Source of the DNA: BOKV01 sp041397525
Lineage (GTDB): Bacteria; Pseudomonadota; Alphaproteobacteria; Rhizobiales; Rhizobiaceae
Reading direction: 5' to 3'
Length of the DNA stretch: 64,000 nucleotides
Assembly (NCBI GenBank): GCA_041397525.1
Contig: JAWKWL010000002.1
Location: 124,001-188,000 of the forward strand
The first letter of the stretch is position 1. Every line of letters begins with the position of its first letter. Made by a program: the position numbers and the translations under genes. The notes beneath the pieces are model-generated. The model made no database searches. It was not told the origin of the DNA and was given only the letters and a program-made list of their open reading frames with translations. This document shows, piece by piece, positions 52,831-61,027 of this stretch.

Positions 52831-53232
52831 ATGAACGCACATGCTGAAGCAGCCACAACCTTCAACCCCCCGGTCAGCGCCGTGGTTTGGTTCGAAATTC
52901 CCGTCAGTGATCTGGAAGCCGGGCGCAATTTTTATGCAACTGTCCTGCAGACGGAACTGACCATTCAGGAAATGGGACCGAACAAAACCGCAAACTTTGC
53001 CTACCAGCCGACCGCTGGTGGCATATCCGGCCATCTCTATGTGGGCAAACCCGCTGCCGATGGAAAAGGCCCGACCCTGCATCTGCCGGTTCCCGATTCG
53101 CTGGAAGCAGCCCTCGAAAGGCTGAAGGCAGCGGGTGGCAGCGTCATATCGCCGGTCATTGAAATTCCCGTCGGTCGTTTTGCCTATTGCCTTGATCCTG
53201 ACGGCAATTCGCTCGGCCTGTTTTCCCGCTGA
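52831..53232 (+). CDS. VOC-family (glyoxalase-like) protein
   Basis: A 133-residue vicinal-oxygen-chelate domain protein: AVVWFEIPVSDLEAGRNFYATVLQ, then GGISGHLYVGK, VPDSLEAALERLKAAGG and FAYCLDPDGNSLGLFSR, the typical beta-alpha-beta-beta-beta repeats. The metal ligands are partly conserved, so the enzyme class is unclear. GGAG seven bases upstream. The next gene, a YafY regulator, begins 16 bp after its stop, so the VOC protein is probably the regulator's partner gene. Confidence 0.87.
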   Translation: MNAHAEAATTFNPPVSAVVWFEIPVSDLEAGRNFYATVLQTELTIQEMGPNKTANFAYQPTAGGISGHLYVGKPAADGKGPTLHLPVPDSLEAALERLKAAGGSVISPVIEIPVGRFAYCLDPDGNSLGLFSR

Positions 53233-53248
53233 TACCCAAGGCACCGCA

Positions 53249-53965
53249 ATGCGCCGCGCAGACCGCCTATTCCAGATCGTTCAGCAGTTGCGGGCCGGAA
53301 GGCTCGTGACCGCGCGAATGCTCGCTGAACGGCTGGAAGTATCCGAGCGCACCATCTATCGCGACATAGCGGACCTGCAGGGGTCTGGCGTGCCCATCGA
53401 TGGCGAAGCGGGCATCGGCTATCTGATGCGGCAGGGATATGACCTGCCGCCGCTGATGTTCAACCGTGAGGAAATGACAGCACTGGTGATCGGTGCCCGC
53501 ATCATTCGCGCCTGGGGCGGGGCTCGCATGGCGCTGGCGGCTGAAGACGCGTTGTCCAAGATCGAAGCAGTGCTTCCGGCCGATGAACGAGCCCGCGCCA
53601 GTGAGGTCAGGATTTATGCTTTTGACAACCGGATGCAGGATGTTGAACGGAAGCACCTCGACACGATCAACGCTGCCATTGCCGCCAGCACATTGCTGGA
53701 ACTGGACTATCGTGACGCAGGTGACGCCCGTACGATCCGCCAGGTCGAACCGCTCAGCCTGTTTTACTGGGGCAAGGTCTGGACGCTGGTCGGCTGGTGC
53801 CGCATGCGCAAGGATTTCCGCATGTTCCGGCTGGACCGGATCGAAGCCCTGGGCGAAAGCGGGGAAACGTTCCCGCGCATACCCGGCCAAACCATCCAGG
53901 ATTTCCTCACCGATCTCGTCAACCGGGAAGGCGTGCTGACACCGCCCGGCATGGGCGGCGTCTGA
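53249..53965 (+). CDS. YafY-family HTH/WYL transcriptional regulator
   Basis: A 238-residue regulator with an N-terminal winged helix (RRADRLFQIVQQLRAGRLVTARMLAERLEVSERTIYRD, about 2-45) and a C-terminal WYL ligand-sensing domain (about 130-215, with YWGKVWTLVGWCRMRKDFRMFRLDRI). WYL domains bind small nucleotides or other effectors. ATG 53249 (MRRADRL) is chosen with AAGG eight bases upstream; the open frame before it overlaps the VOC gene. Downstream of the VOC gene and convergent with trcR, 15 bp between stops. Confidence 0.9.
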   Translation: MRRADRLFQIVQQLRAGRLVTARMLAERLEVSERTIYRDIADLQGSGVPIDGEAGIGYLMRQGYDLPPLMFNREEMTALVIGARIIRAWGGARMALAAEDALSKIEAVLPADERARASEVRIYAFDNRMQDVERKHLDTINAAIAASTLLELDYRDAGDARTIRQVEPLSLFYWGKVWTLVGWCRMRKDFRMFRLDRIEALGESGETFPRIPGQTIQDFLTDLVNREGVLTPPGMGGV

Positions 53966-53980
53966 CCGGCGGATAATGGA

Positions 53981-54664
53981 TTATTCTTCGTCGTCGCTGC
54001 GACCGGAGAACTTCGAGAACACCGATGCTGCATCCACATCCTCACGACGACGGATGTCATATTCATCGTCCTCCGAAACATTCTGGGTTTCGGATGCTGG
54101 CAACAGGGTTTGGCTTTCGGCATCCGGCTCGGGCTGCGGACGGCCCTTGTTGGCCTTCTGCACTTCCATGTCGAGCGAGATCTGGGTGCAAAGCCCCAGC
54201 GTCACGGGATCCATCGGCGTCAGATTCGCAGTGTTCCAGTGTGTTCCCTCACGTATGGACTCGATTGTTGTCTTGGTCGTGCCCACCAGACGGATGATCT
54301 GCGAATCCTTGAGTTCGGGATGGTTGCGAAGCAGCCAGCGAATGGCATTGGGCCGGTCCTGGCGTTTTGAAACCGGCGTATAGCGCGGTCCGCGACGCTT
54401 TACTGTCGGAACCACAACCTTCGAAACCGATACCTTCAGTTTGTGGTTCGGGTCCTTCTGGCCGCGCTCCAGCTCGTCACGCGACAACTGCCCCATGCTG
54501 ATCGGATCCATGCCGCGAATTCCTTGCGCATTCTCGCCATCGGCAATCGCTTTGACTTCCAGCGGATGCAGGCGGCAGAATGTGGCAATCTGCTCGAAGG
54601 TCAATGAGGTGTTGTCCACCAGCCAGACGGCTGTGGCCTTGGGCATCAATGGCATGTCGGACAT
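53981..54664 (-). CDS. trcR: Cell-cycle regulator TrcR (DUF1013)
   Basis: A 227-residue alphaproteobacterial protein of the DUF1013 family, annotated in relatives as the cell-cycle transcriptional regulator TrcR. It begins MSDMPLMPKATAVWLVDNTSLTFEQIA. It has the conserved RHPLEVKAIADGE-like segment (CRLHPLEVKAIADGENAQGIRGMDPI), the central RPNAIRWLLRNHPELKDSQIIRLVGTTKTTIESIRE helical block, and an acidic C terminus. AGGAG precedes the ATG. The molecular mode of action is not evident from sequence. Confidence 0.88.
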   Translation of the reverse strand: MSDMPLMPKATAVWLVDNTSLTFEQIATFCRLHPLEVKAIADGENAQGIRGMDPISMGQLSRDELERGQKDPNHKLKVSVSKVVVPTVKRRGPRYTPVSKRQDRPNAIRWLLRNHPELKDSQIIRLVGTTKTTIESIREGTHWNTANLTPMDPVTLGLCTQISLDMEVQKANKGRPQPEPDAESQTLLPASETQNVSEDDEYDIRRREDVDAASVFSKFSGRSDDEE

Positions 54665-54802
54665 TGCATAAATCTCCTCGTTTGCCCGCCGGGGTTTCCG
54701 GGGGCCCCGAAGGCTCCGCCTTCAGGAAATCGCGTGACTGATGTCAGGGAATGAAGCTGATATAGCGATTTCGCCGTGCAAGCGCAACCGTTGTGACAGC
54801 GC

Positions 54803-55801
54803 TCAGCCCATCGTCAACACGATTTTGCCAGCGTGATTGCTGCTTTCCATCCGTGCATGCGCCGATGCTGCATCTTTCATCGCAAAACTGCTGTCCATCA
54901 ATGGGCGAACCCTGCCCGCTTCCATCAATGGCCAGACCTTGGCTTCCAGTTCCCGCGCCAGATCCGCCTTGAACCCGACACTGCGCGCCCTCAGCGTCGA
55001 ACCGGTATGGGTCAACCGCTTCATCATCAGTTTGGCAAAATTCACTTCAACCTTTGCCGATTGCAGAAACGCGATCTGCACAATCCTGCCATCCATCGCG
55101 GCTGCGTCATAATTGCGTTCGATATAGCTACCCCCGACCATGTCGAGAATGAGATCTGCCCCCTTGCCGCCGGAAAACTCCTGGACGCGGGCTACAAAAT
55201 CCTCATCCCGGTAGTTGATCGCGAGATCTGCACCCAGCTTGCGACAGATATCGCATTTGTCGGCCGATCCTGCGGTTGCCGCAACCCTTGCACCGAAGGC
55301 CTTTGCCAGCTGGATCGCAGTCGTGCCGATCCCGCTGCTTCCTCCATGCACCAGAAACAGTTCACCTTCACGCAAGTGGCCACGCTGGAACACATTGTGC
55401 CAGACCGTGAAGAACGTCTCGGGAATGGTCGCCGCTTCTTCCATCGTCAGGTTCGAGGGGATCGAAAGCGTGTTGGAATGATGGGCAATGCAATATTCGC
55501 CATAACCGCCTCCCGGGACAAGCGCCATGACCGGGGTACCGGTTGCACCCGCACCAACGCCCTCCCCCACGGCAACGATCTCGCCGGCAACCTCGAGACC
55601 TGGTATGTCCGGTGCGCCTGGGGGTGGCGGATAGGCACCCATGCGTTGCAGGCAGTCAGGGCGGTTGACCCCCGCAGCCCGAACCTTGATCAGTACTTGT
55701 CCCGGACCCGGAACCGGAACGGCCCGCTGCTCGGGAACCAGCACCTCCGGCCCGCCGGGCTTCGAAATTGCGATGGCTGTCATCATGTCCGGCAGTTGCA
55801 T
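54803..55801 (-). CDS. NAD(P)H quinone oxidoreductase, PIG3/MDR family
   Basis: A 332-residue medium-chain dehydrogenase without zinc, like PIG3 and QorA. It has AGVNRPDCLQRMGAYPPPPGAPDIPGLEVAG near the N terminus, the NADPH fold in VHGGSSGIGTTAIQLAKAFG, and SADKCDICRKLGAD. ATG at 55801 is chosen for AAAGGA upstream; 23 further codons of open frame have no family counterpart. It is divergent from DUF1192 and ends about 140 bp before trcR. Confidence 0.9.
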   Translation of the reverse strand: MQLPDMMTAIAISKPGGPEVLVPEQRAVPVPGPGQVLIKVRAAGVNRPDCLQRMGAYPPPPGAPDIPGLEVAGEIVAVGEGVGAGATGTPVMALVPGGGYGEYCIAHHSNTLSIPSNLTMEEAATIPETFFTVWHNVFQRGHLREGELFLVHGGSSGIGTTAIQLAKAFGARVAATAGSADKCDICRKLGADLAINYRDEDFVARVQEFSGGKGADLILDMVGGSYIERNYDAAAMDGRIVQIAFLQSAKVEVNFAKLMMKRLTHTGSTLRARSVGFKADLARELEAKVWPLMEAGRVRPLMDSSFAMKDAASAHARMESSNHAGKIVLTMG

Positions 55802-55896
55802 GGTCTTCCTTTCGATCCGCCCGCAGGACGGCAATTTGTTCGGATTGTCGGTTTGCATTACAATCGACAATCAGCGCCAATGCAAAGAGGTGAGAG

Positions 55897-56094
55897 ATGA
55901 TTTTTGATGATGACCGGCCCCAACCAGCCCAGAACTACCAGATCGGCCAGATACTGGAATCAATGTCGGTCGAGGAAATCGATGCAACCATCGCCCGCCT
56001 GCTCGAGGAGATTGAGCGGCTGAAGCGCACACGGGACCAGAAGGCCGGCCACATCGCCGCCGCCGCAGCCCTGTTTTCGAAGCCCGGTGGCTGA
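55897..56094 (+). CDS. DUF1192 small protein
   Basis: A 65-residue protein of the alphaproteobacterial DUF1192 family (MIFDDDRPQPAQNYQIGQILESMSVEEIDATIARLLEEIERLK), with an acidic start and one coiled-coil helix. Function unknown. AGAGG six bases upstream. It lies about 320 bp before rcdA; a candidate sRNA with a strong terminator and a perfect CtrA-type box occupies that gap, so it may not be co-transcribed with rcdA. Confidence 0.85.
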   Translation: MIFDDDRPQPAQNYQIGQILESMSVEEIDATIARLLEEIERLKRTRDQKAGHIAAAAALFSKPGG

Positions 56095-56107
56095 CCGGCA
56101 TTGGCCG

Positions 56108-56122
56108 TTAACCGGTTATTAA
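56108..56122. promoter_or_regulatory. Perfect CtrA-type box upstream of candidate sRNA
   Basis: TTAA-CCGGTTA-TTAA, an exact match to the CtrA site TTAA-N7-TTAA, 14 bp after the DUF1192 stop. If it covers the -35 region, CATTAAT (56134-56140) is a reasonable -10 and transcription would start near 56147. A GANTC (CcrM) site at 56162-56166 lies just downstream. Confidence 0.6.
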
Positions 56123-56146
56123 GCTTTATGGGGCATTAATCATGTT

Positions 56147-56246
56147 ATCCGGTTTTTACCGGAATCATTCCAGGTGGCCCCTGTCCACCTTGTATGAGCC
56201 TCCCTGTATAACTCTTCAGAGCCGCTTTGTTGCGGCTCTTTTTTTT
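56147..56246 (+). ncRNA. Candidate CtrA-controlled small RNA
   Basis: About 100 nt with three hairpins in order: CCGGT/ACCGG (56149-56162); AGGTGG/CCACCT (56172-56190), whose base is extended by TCAT/ATGA; and a perfect 8-bp AGAGCCGC/GCGGCTCT (56218-56239) followed by eight Ts, a textbook terminator. Between hairpins 2 and 3 lies an unpaired CCUCCC, able to pair with Shine-Dalgarno sequences. Size, three-hairpin plan and cell-cycle context recall the rhizobial sRNA EcpR1, but orthology cannot be checked here. The 5' end is inferred from the upstream CtrA box. Confidence 0.6.
56218..56246 (+). terminator. Strong intrinsic terminator before rcdA
   Basis: Perfect 8-bp stem, six-base loop TTTGTT and eight consecutive Ts on the plus strand. 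It ends the candidate sRNA and/or DUF1192 transcript, so rcdA needs its own promoter downstream. Confidence 0.92.
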
Positions 56247-56272
56247 GGCAAAATCGCCTGTGAATCTTGAGT

Positions 56273-56287
56273 TTAGGCAAACCTTAA
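56273..56287 (+). promoter_or_regulatory. Near-consensus CtrA-type box upstream of rcdA
   Basis: TTAG-N7-TTAA (one mismatch to TTAA-N7-TTAA) lies 126-140 bp before the rcdA ATG, after the strong terminator. A GANTC site is at 56262-56266. rcdA is reported as CtrA-dependent in Caulobacter, which fits; binding is inferred. Confidence 0.45.
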
Positions 56288-56412
56288 CCCGCTACCCACA
56301 TGAATGTTCCACTGTCGACGTTTGCGGGCCGGGCCGGTCTTGCATGGGTAGTCATCCGTGCTTTACTGGAAACGCCAGTGCCGATAAAATCATCGGCAAC
56401 GAGGGTTGGGAA

Positions 56413-56946
56413 ATGAGCATTGAAAACAACATGCTGACCGAGAATACCATCAAGCTTGGCGAACGCTTTGCCAATTCAGGCAAGTTTCGCGAGCTTTTCC
56501 GCTCCGGCATGACCCTTGTCGAGGAGAGCGCCTCGTTTCTCGATGGCCCCGGGCGCAAGGCTGCGCGCGACCTTTCCCGCCAGTCCTCACTGCTCTACGG
56601 CGCTGAATCCATGCGACTGACCACGCGCCTGATGCAACTGGCCTCGTGGCTTTTGCTCCAGCGTGCAGCCAGCGAAGGCGAAATGACACGCCAGCAACTG
56701 CTCGACGAAAAAGCCAAGGTAAGGCTGGAAAACATCCCGCGTACCAAGATCGGCGCAGGCTGGGAATTGCTGCCGCCGGAATTTGTCGATCTTGTCGAGC
56801 GCTCGCTGTTGCTGGAAAAACGAATCGTCTCGCTGGATACCGAACTTTATGGGGAGCGCCTGCCTGCCAGCGAACAGCCGGACAATCCCGTTGATCTGCA
56901 GATCAACCTTTTGTCCACCGCATTTGGTGCTGTCCGCGAGAAATAG
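56413..56946 (+). CDS. rcdA: RcdA, regulator of CtrA degradation (DUF1465)
   Basis: Adaptor-type protein that in Caulobacter helps deliver CtrA and other substrates to ClpXP during the G1-S transition. The 177 residues form the helical DUF1465 domain: IKLGERFANSGKFRELFRSGMTLVEESASFLDG, AESMRLTTRLMQLASWLLLQRA, and a C-terminal LPPEFVDLVERSLLLEKRI...LQINLL segment. ATG 56413 (MSIENN) has GAGGG upstream. It follows a terminator and a near-consensus CtrA box and is convergent with rpmE. Confidence 0.9.
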   Translation: MSIENNMLTENTIKLGERFANSGKFRELFRSGMTLVEESASFLDGPGRKAARDLSRQSSLLYGAESMRLTTRLMQLASWLLLQRAASEGEMTRQQLLDEKAKVRLENIPRTKIGAGWELLPPEFVDLVERSLLLEKRIVSLDTELYGERLPASEQPDNPVDLQINLLSTAFGAVREK

Positions 56947-56979
56947 GCATACCGGATTTCAGGCCGGATTTCAGGCATG

Positions 56980-57016
56980 AAAAAACCCGGCGAGAATGTG
57001 CTCTGGCCGGGTTTTG
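56980..57016. terminator. Bidirectional terminator rcdA / rpmE
   Basis: Perfect 10-bp stem AAAACCCGGC/GCCGGGTTTT (arms 56982-56991 and 57006-57015), loop 14 bases. The minus strand continues with six Ts, the plus strand with four, so it can end both convergent genes. Confidence 0.9.
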
Positions 57017-57042
57017 CATTTCTGCCTTCCAGATAGGCTGTA

Positions 57043-57264
57043 TCAGATTCCGAAGCCTTCGAACTTCTTTTTGAAGCGCGACACGCGGCCACCGCGGTCA
57101 ACCAGCTGCTGGTTGCCACCGGTCCAAGCCGGATGCGCGGTCGGATCAATGTCGAGGTTCATCGTGTCGCCTTCCGCGCCCCAGGTGGAGCGGGTCATGT
57201 ATTCGGTGCCATTTGTCATGACGACCTTGATCATGTGATAGTCCGGGTGAATGTTTTTTCTCAT
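57043..57264 (-). CDS. rpmE: 50S ribosomal protein L31
   Basis: A 73-residue ribosomal protein starting MRKNIHPDYHMIKVVMTNGTEY, with the conserved STWG, LDIDPTAHPAWTGG and FKKKFEGF blocks. It lacks the zinc-binding Cys residues, so it is the Cys-free (C-) form found in many alphaproteobacteria. ATG 57264 is chosen as the family start; 23 codons of open frame upstream have no counterpart. Ends at a strong terminator. Confidence 0.97.
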   Translation of the reverse strand: MRKNIHPDYHMIKVVMTNGTEYMTRSTWGAEGDTMNLDIDPTAHPAWTGGNQQLVDRGGRVSRFKKKFEGFGI

Positions 57265-57519
57265 GGTCCAGTTCCTGTGGTGTGCCTCGCGCCAGCCCAT
57301 ATTCTCGCGAGAGGGCAGCTTGCAGGCAATCAAAAAGGCCGCAGCAACACATCAGGTTGACCCGCGGCTTCAAAACGGCTGGCGCTGCCTATACATGACT
57401 GTTAAACCGGACACAAGTCCAACCACGCAGCAGCCGCCGACATGGCCTGCCATTTCCGGTCCTGACGCTTTCTCCCGTCTGGACAACACCAATTTGATCA
57501 GTTTCCGCGAGTGAAAGTC

Positions 57520-59343
57520 ATGAGTAATAAGCAATCAACGGAAATGCCAGCGGAAATGGAAGAGGCTGAGCGCAGGAGAAGGGATCTCAAGCCCCTTGCC
57601 CGGCTTTTTCCCTATGTCAGGCACTACCGCTTCCACGTTACAGCGGCCATTTTCTTCCTTCTGCTTGCAACAGCAACAACCCTGACCCTGCCGATTGCCG
57701 TGCGCCGGATGATCGACCGTGGCTTCAGCGGCAATGACGCCGCCTTCATCAACAATTATTTCGCCATGCTGGTCGTCATTGCAGCCCTGCTCGCTTTCGC
57801 CAGCGCCTGTCGCTACTATTTCGTGATCTGGCTAGGCGAGCGGGTGGTTTCCGACTTGCGGGCAGATGTGTTCTCGCATGTCACACGCCTCTCCCCCGGC
57901 TTCTTCGATACTGCGAAATCAGGCGAAATCGTTTCACGCCTGACTGCCGACACTACCCAGATCAAGTCTGCCGTTGGCGCAACCGCTTCCATGGCGCTGC
58001 GCAACACGCTGCTTGGCATCGGTGCTGTTTTCATGATGGTCTATACCAGCCCGCGGCTGTCGCTGATTGTCATTGCAGCCATTCCGCTGATCGTGCTGCC
58101 CATAGTTGCCTTTGGCCGCGCCGTTCGCCGCCGCTCGCGCAATGCCCAGGACACGCTCGCTGATGCGACTGCCTACGCATCCGAAGCAATCAGCTCTGTT
58201 CGCACCATGCAGTCCTTTTCCAACGAAGAGCTTGTGTCCGGAAGGTTCTCATCAGCTGTGGAACAGGCATTTGAGGCCGCGCGGATCGCAGTTCGCACCC
58301 GTGCCCTTCTTACTGCCTTTGCCATTTTTCTTGTTTTCTCCAGTGTTGTTGCCGTTTTGTGGTTCGGCGCCCATGACGTGATGGGCGGCACCATGAGTGA
58401 AGGCACGTTGGGCCAGTTCCTGCTCTATGCCGTCTTTGCCGCTGGTGCGCTTGCTGCCCTTTCGGAAGTCTGGGGCGAGCTTTCACAGGCGGCGGGTGCT
58501 GCCGAGCGATTGACCGAATTGCTCGCGGAAAAACCTGAAATAACGGCTCCGGCAAATCCTGTTTCGTTGCCGCAAAAGGTTGGCGGGCTGATCCGCTTCG
58601 AGACTGTCGGCTTTGCCTATGCCTCAAGGTCGCAATCCCCGGCGCTTGTCGATGTCGATATTACAATCACGCCCGGCGAAACCGTTGCCATTGTCGGCTC
58701 ATCGGGTGCGGGCAAAAGCACGATCTTTTCATTGTTGCAGCGATTTTATGATCCACAATCGGGTCGCATCACACTTGAAGGCATCGACCTGCGTGAGCTT
58801 GATCCGCAAAAACTGCGCGCAACCATGGCCACGGTTCCACAGGAGACCCAGATTTTCGCAGCATCAGCCCTCGATAACATCCGCTTTGGCAGGCCTGACG
58901 CCACGCCAAGCGAAGCCGAGGAAGCTGCAAGGGCAGCGCATGCCCATGATTTCATCATGGCACTGCCCAAGGGCTATGAGACCGAACTTGGCGAGCGCGG
59001 CGTGACACTTTCCGGCGGCCAGCGCCAGCGCATTGCCATTGCCCGCGCCATCCTGAAAAACGCGCCGATCCTGCTTCTTGACGAAGCCACAAGTGCTCTG
59101 GATGCCGAAAGCGAGAAACTGGTTCAGGACGCGCTCGACAAGCTGATGCAGGGACGCACAACGCTGGTGATTGCCCACCGTCTGGCCACCGTTTTGAAGG
59201 CGGACCGGATACTGGTACTGGACCAGGGCACAGTCGTCGAACAAGGGGCGCATGCCGAACTTGTCCGCAAGAAAGGGATTTACGCCCGCCTTGCCAGATT
59301 GCAGTTCGACACTGGCGCGGAGGCATTCAAGGCTGCGGAGTAA
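57520..59343 (+). CDS. ABC exporter, fused membrane and ATPase domains
   Basis: A 607-residue half-transporter of the MsbA/multidrug type: six membrane helices (about 35-300) in the transmembrane domain, then an ATPase with Walker A GSSGAGKST, signature LSGGQRQR, Walker B ILLLDEATSALD and switch His in IAHRLAT. It should dimerise and export a lipid or drug-like substrate. ATG 57520 is used; a GTG three codons earlier is possible. The neighbouring L31 gene is divergent. Substrate unknown. Confidence 0.92.
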   Translation: MSNKQSTEMPAEMEEAERRRRDLKPLARLFPYVRHYRFHVTAAIFFLLLATATTLTLPIAVRRMIDRGFSGNDAAFINNYFAMLVVIAALLAFASACRYYFVIWLGERVVSDLRADVFSHVTRLSPGFFDTAKSGEIVSRLTADTTQIKSAVGATASMALRNTLLGIGAVFMMVYTSPRLSLIVIAAIPLIVLPIVAFGRAVRRRSRNAQDTLADATAYASEAISSVRTMQSFSNEELVSGRFSSAVEQAFEAARIAVRTRALLTAFAIFLVFSSVVAVLWFGAHDVMGGTMSEGTLGQFLLYAVFAAGALAALSEVWGELSQAAGAAERLTELLAEKPEITAPANPVSLPQKVGGLIRFETVGFAYASRSQSPALVDVDITITPGETVAIVGSSGAGKSTIFSLLQRFYDPQSGRITLEGIDLRELDPQKLRATMATVPQETQIFAASALDNIRFGRPDATPSEAEEAARAAHAHDFIMALPKGYETELGERGVTLSGGQRQRIAIARAILKNAPILLLDEATSALDAESEKLVQDALDKLMQGRTTLVIAHRLATVLKADRILVLDQGTVVEQGAHAELVRKKGIYARLARLQFDTGAEAFKAAE

Positions 59344-59352
59344 TACCGGGTT

Positions 59353-60996
59353 TCACGCCGACCGCCCCGCAGCACGCCCGGAAAAGATGCAGCCGCCCAG
59401 GAACGTGCCTTCCAGCGCATTGTAGCCATGATATCCGCCACCGCCGAAACCCGCGGCTTCGCCAGCCGCAAAGAGCCCCGGCAGAACTTCCCCGCCCTTG
59501 CGCAGGGCTTGTGACTGCAGATTGGTTTCGATGCCGCCCAGTGTCTTGCGCGTCAGTATGTTGAGGCGCACCGCGATCAACGGGCCATTGGCAGGATCGA
59601 GCATCCTGTGCGGCTTTGCCGTGCGTATGAGCTTGTCGCCGAGATAGTTGCGTGCGCCCCTGATCGCAGTCACCTGCACATCCTTGGAAAACGGATTGTC
59701 GATTTCGCGGTCGCGCGCCTCGATCTGCCGTTTGATCTTCCCGGCATCAAGCAGCCCGCCACCAATCCGGTTCATCCCGGCGACCAGTTCCTCAATGGTG
59801 GCGGCAACAACAAAATCCTCACCTTTCTGCTTGAAGGCCTCGACCTGCGGCGTTGCCGTTGCACCACGCCGGGCCTTCAGCACCGCGCCCCAGGACTTCG
59901 AGGTGAAATCAGGGTTCTGCTCCGAGCCGGAAAGCGCGAACTCCTTCTTGATGATCTTCTGCGTCAGCACAAACCATGACCAGCCATGCCCGCTCGCCAG
60001 GATATGCTTCAGCGTGCCGAGCGTATCAAAGCCAGGAAGGCAGGGAACCGGCATGCGGTTTCCCTCGGCATCAAACCACATCGACGAAGGACCGGGCAGT
60101 ACGCGGATGCCATGCTTCGGCCAGATAGGTGCAAAATTGTGCACCCCTTCTGTATAGTGCCACATGCGGTCTTCATTGATCAGCGACGCGCCGGTTTCGC
60201 GAACCGCTTCCAGCATCAGCCCGTCAACGTGATGCGGTACGCCGCTGATCATCGACGCTGGTGGAGGACCCATGCGTTTCACCGGCCATTTCTTGCGGAC
60301 CAGCTCAAGATTGCCGCCAATGCCGCCGGAAGTGACGATTACTGATTCAGCACGCAACGAAAATTCGCTGACCACCGTCCGCGAACTTTCCTCTCCCCGC
60401 CCGACACTGGTTTCTTCCAGTAACTCGCCTTCAACGCCGCAGACTGAGCCGTTTTCAACTGTCAACCGCGTCGCCCGGTGACGAAAGCGAAACTCCATGA
60501 GCCCCGCCTTGCGTGCTTCGCTCACCCGCTTGACGAACGGTTCCAGCACGCCGGGACCTGTCCCCCAGGTGATGTGAAATCGCGGCACAGAATTGCCGTG
60601 ACCATCAGCAAAACCGCCACCGCGCTCGGCCCAACCCACGACCGGGAACCAGCGCATGCCAAGTCCATGCAGCCAGCTGCGCATTTCACCTGCGGCAAAA
60701 TCCAGGTAGCTTTCCGCCCACAATGCCGGCCAGTGATCTTCAGGCCTGTCAAACCCTGCCGAGCCAAACCAGTCCTGCCGCGCAAGATCGTGGCTGTCAC
60801 GGATGCGCATGCGCCGCTGCTCGGGCGTATCGATCATGAACAGCCCGCCCAGCGACCAGAACGCCTGACCGCCGAGATTTTGTTCGCCCTCCTGATCGAG
60901 GATAACTACCCTGCGGTTTCGCGCCGCCAGTTCGCAAGCCGCCACCAGACCTGCAAGACCAGCGCCGATGATGATGACATCGCTCTTGTGGACCAA
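59353..60996 (-). CDS. FAD-binding dehydrogenase (fumarate reductase/ketosteroid dehydrogenase-like)
   Basis: A 547-residue flavoprotein. The N-terminal FAD fold DVIIIGAGLAGLVAACELAARNRRVVILDQE and GGQAFWSLGG are clear, and the C-terminal LPGLFAAGEAAGFGGGGYHGYNALEGTFLGG closes the FAD domain. The middle substrate domain resembles the fumarate reductase/3-ketosteroid delta1-dehydrogenase group. No electron-transfer subunits are adjacent, so it is probably a soluble dehydrogenase of unknown substrate. Convergent with the ABC gene (9 bp between stops); 31 bp downstream of the OmpA-like gene. Confidence 0.88.
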   Translation of the reverse strand: MVHKSDVIIIGAGLAGLVAACELAARNRRVVILDQEGEQNLGGQAFWSLGGLFMIDTPEQRRMRIRDSHDLARQDWFGSAGFDRPEDHWPALWAESYLDFAAGEMRSWLHGLGMRWFPVVGWAERGGGFADGHGNSVPRFHITWGTGPGVLEPFVKRVSEARKAGLMEFRFRHRATRLTVENGSVCGVEGELLEETSVGRGEESSRTVVSEFSLRAESVIVTSGGIGGNLELVRKKWPVKRMGPPPASMISGVPHHVDGLMLEAVRETGASLINEDRMWHYTEGVHNFAPIWPKHGIRVLPGPSSMWFDAEGNRMPVPCLPGFDTLGTLKHILASGHGWSWFVLTQKIIKKEFALSGSEQNPDFTSKSWGAVLKARRGATATPQVEAFKQKGEDFVVAATIEELVAGMNRIGGGLLDAGKIKRQIEARDREIDNPFSKDVQVTAIRGARNYLGDKLIRTAKPHRMLDPANGPLIAVRLNILTRKTLGGIETNLQSQALRKGGEVLPGLFAAGEAAGFGGGGYHGYNALEGTFLGGCIFSGRAAGRSA

Positions 60997-61027
60997 TCGT
61001 CTCTCCCTGCGTGATCGCGAGCGTTGC

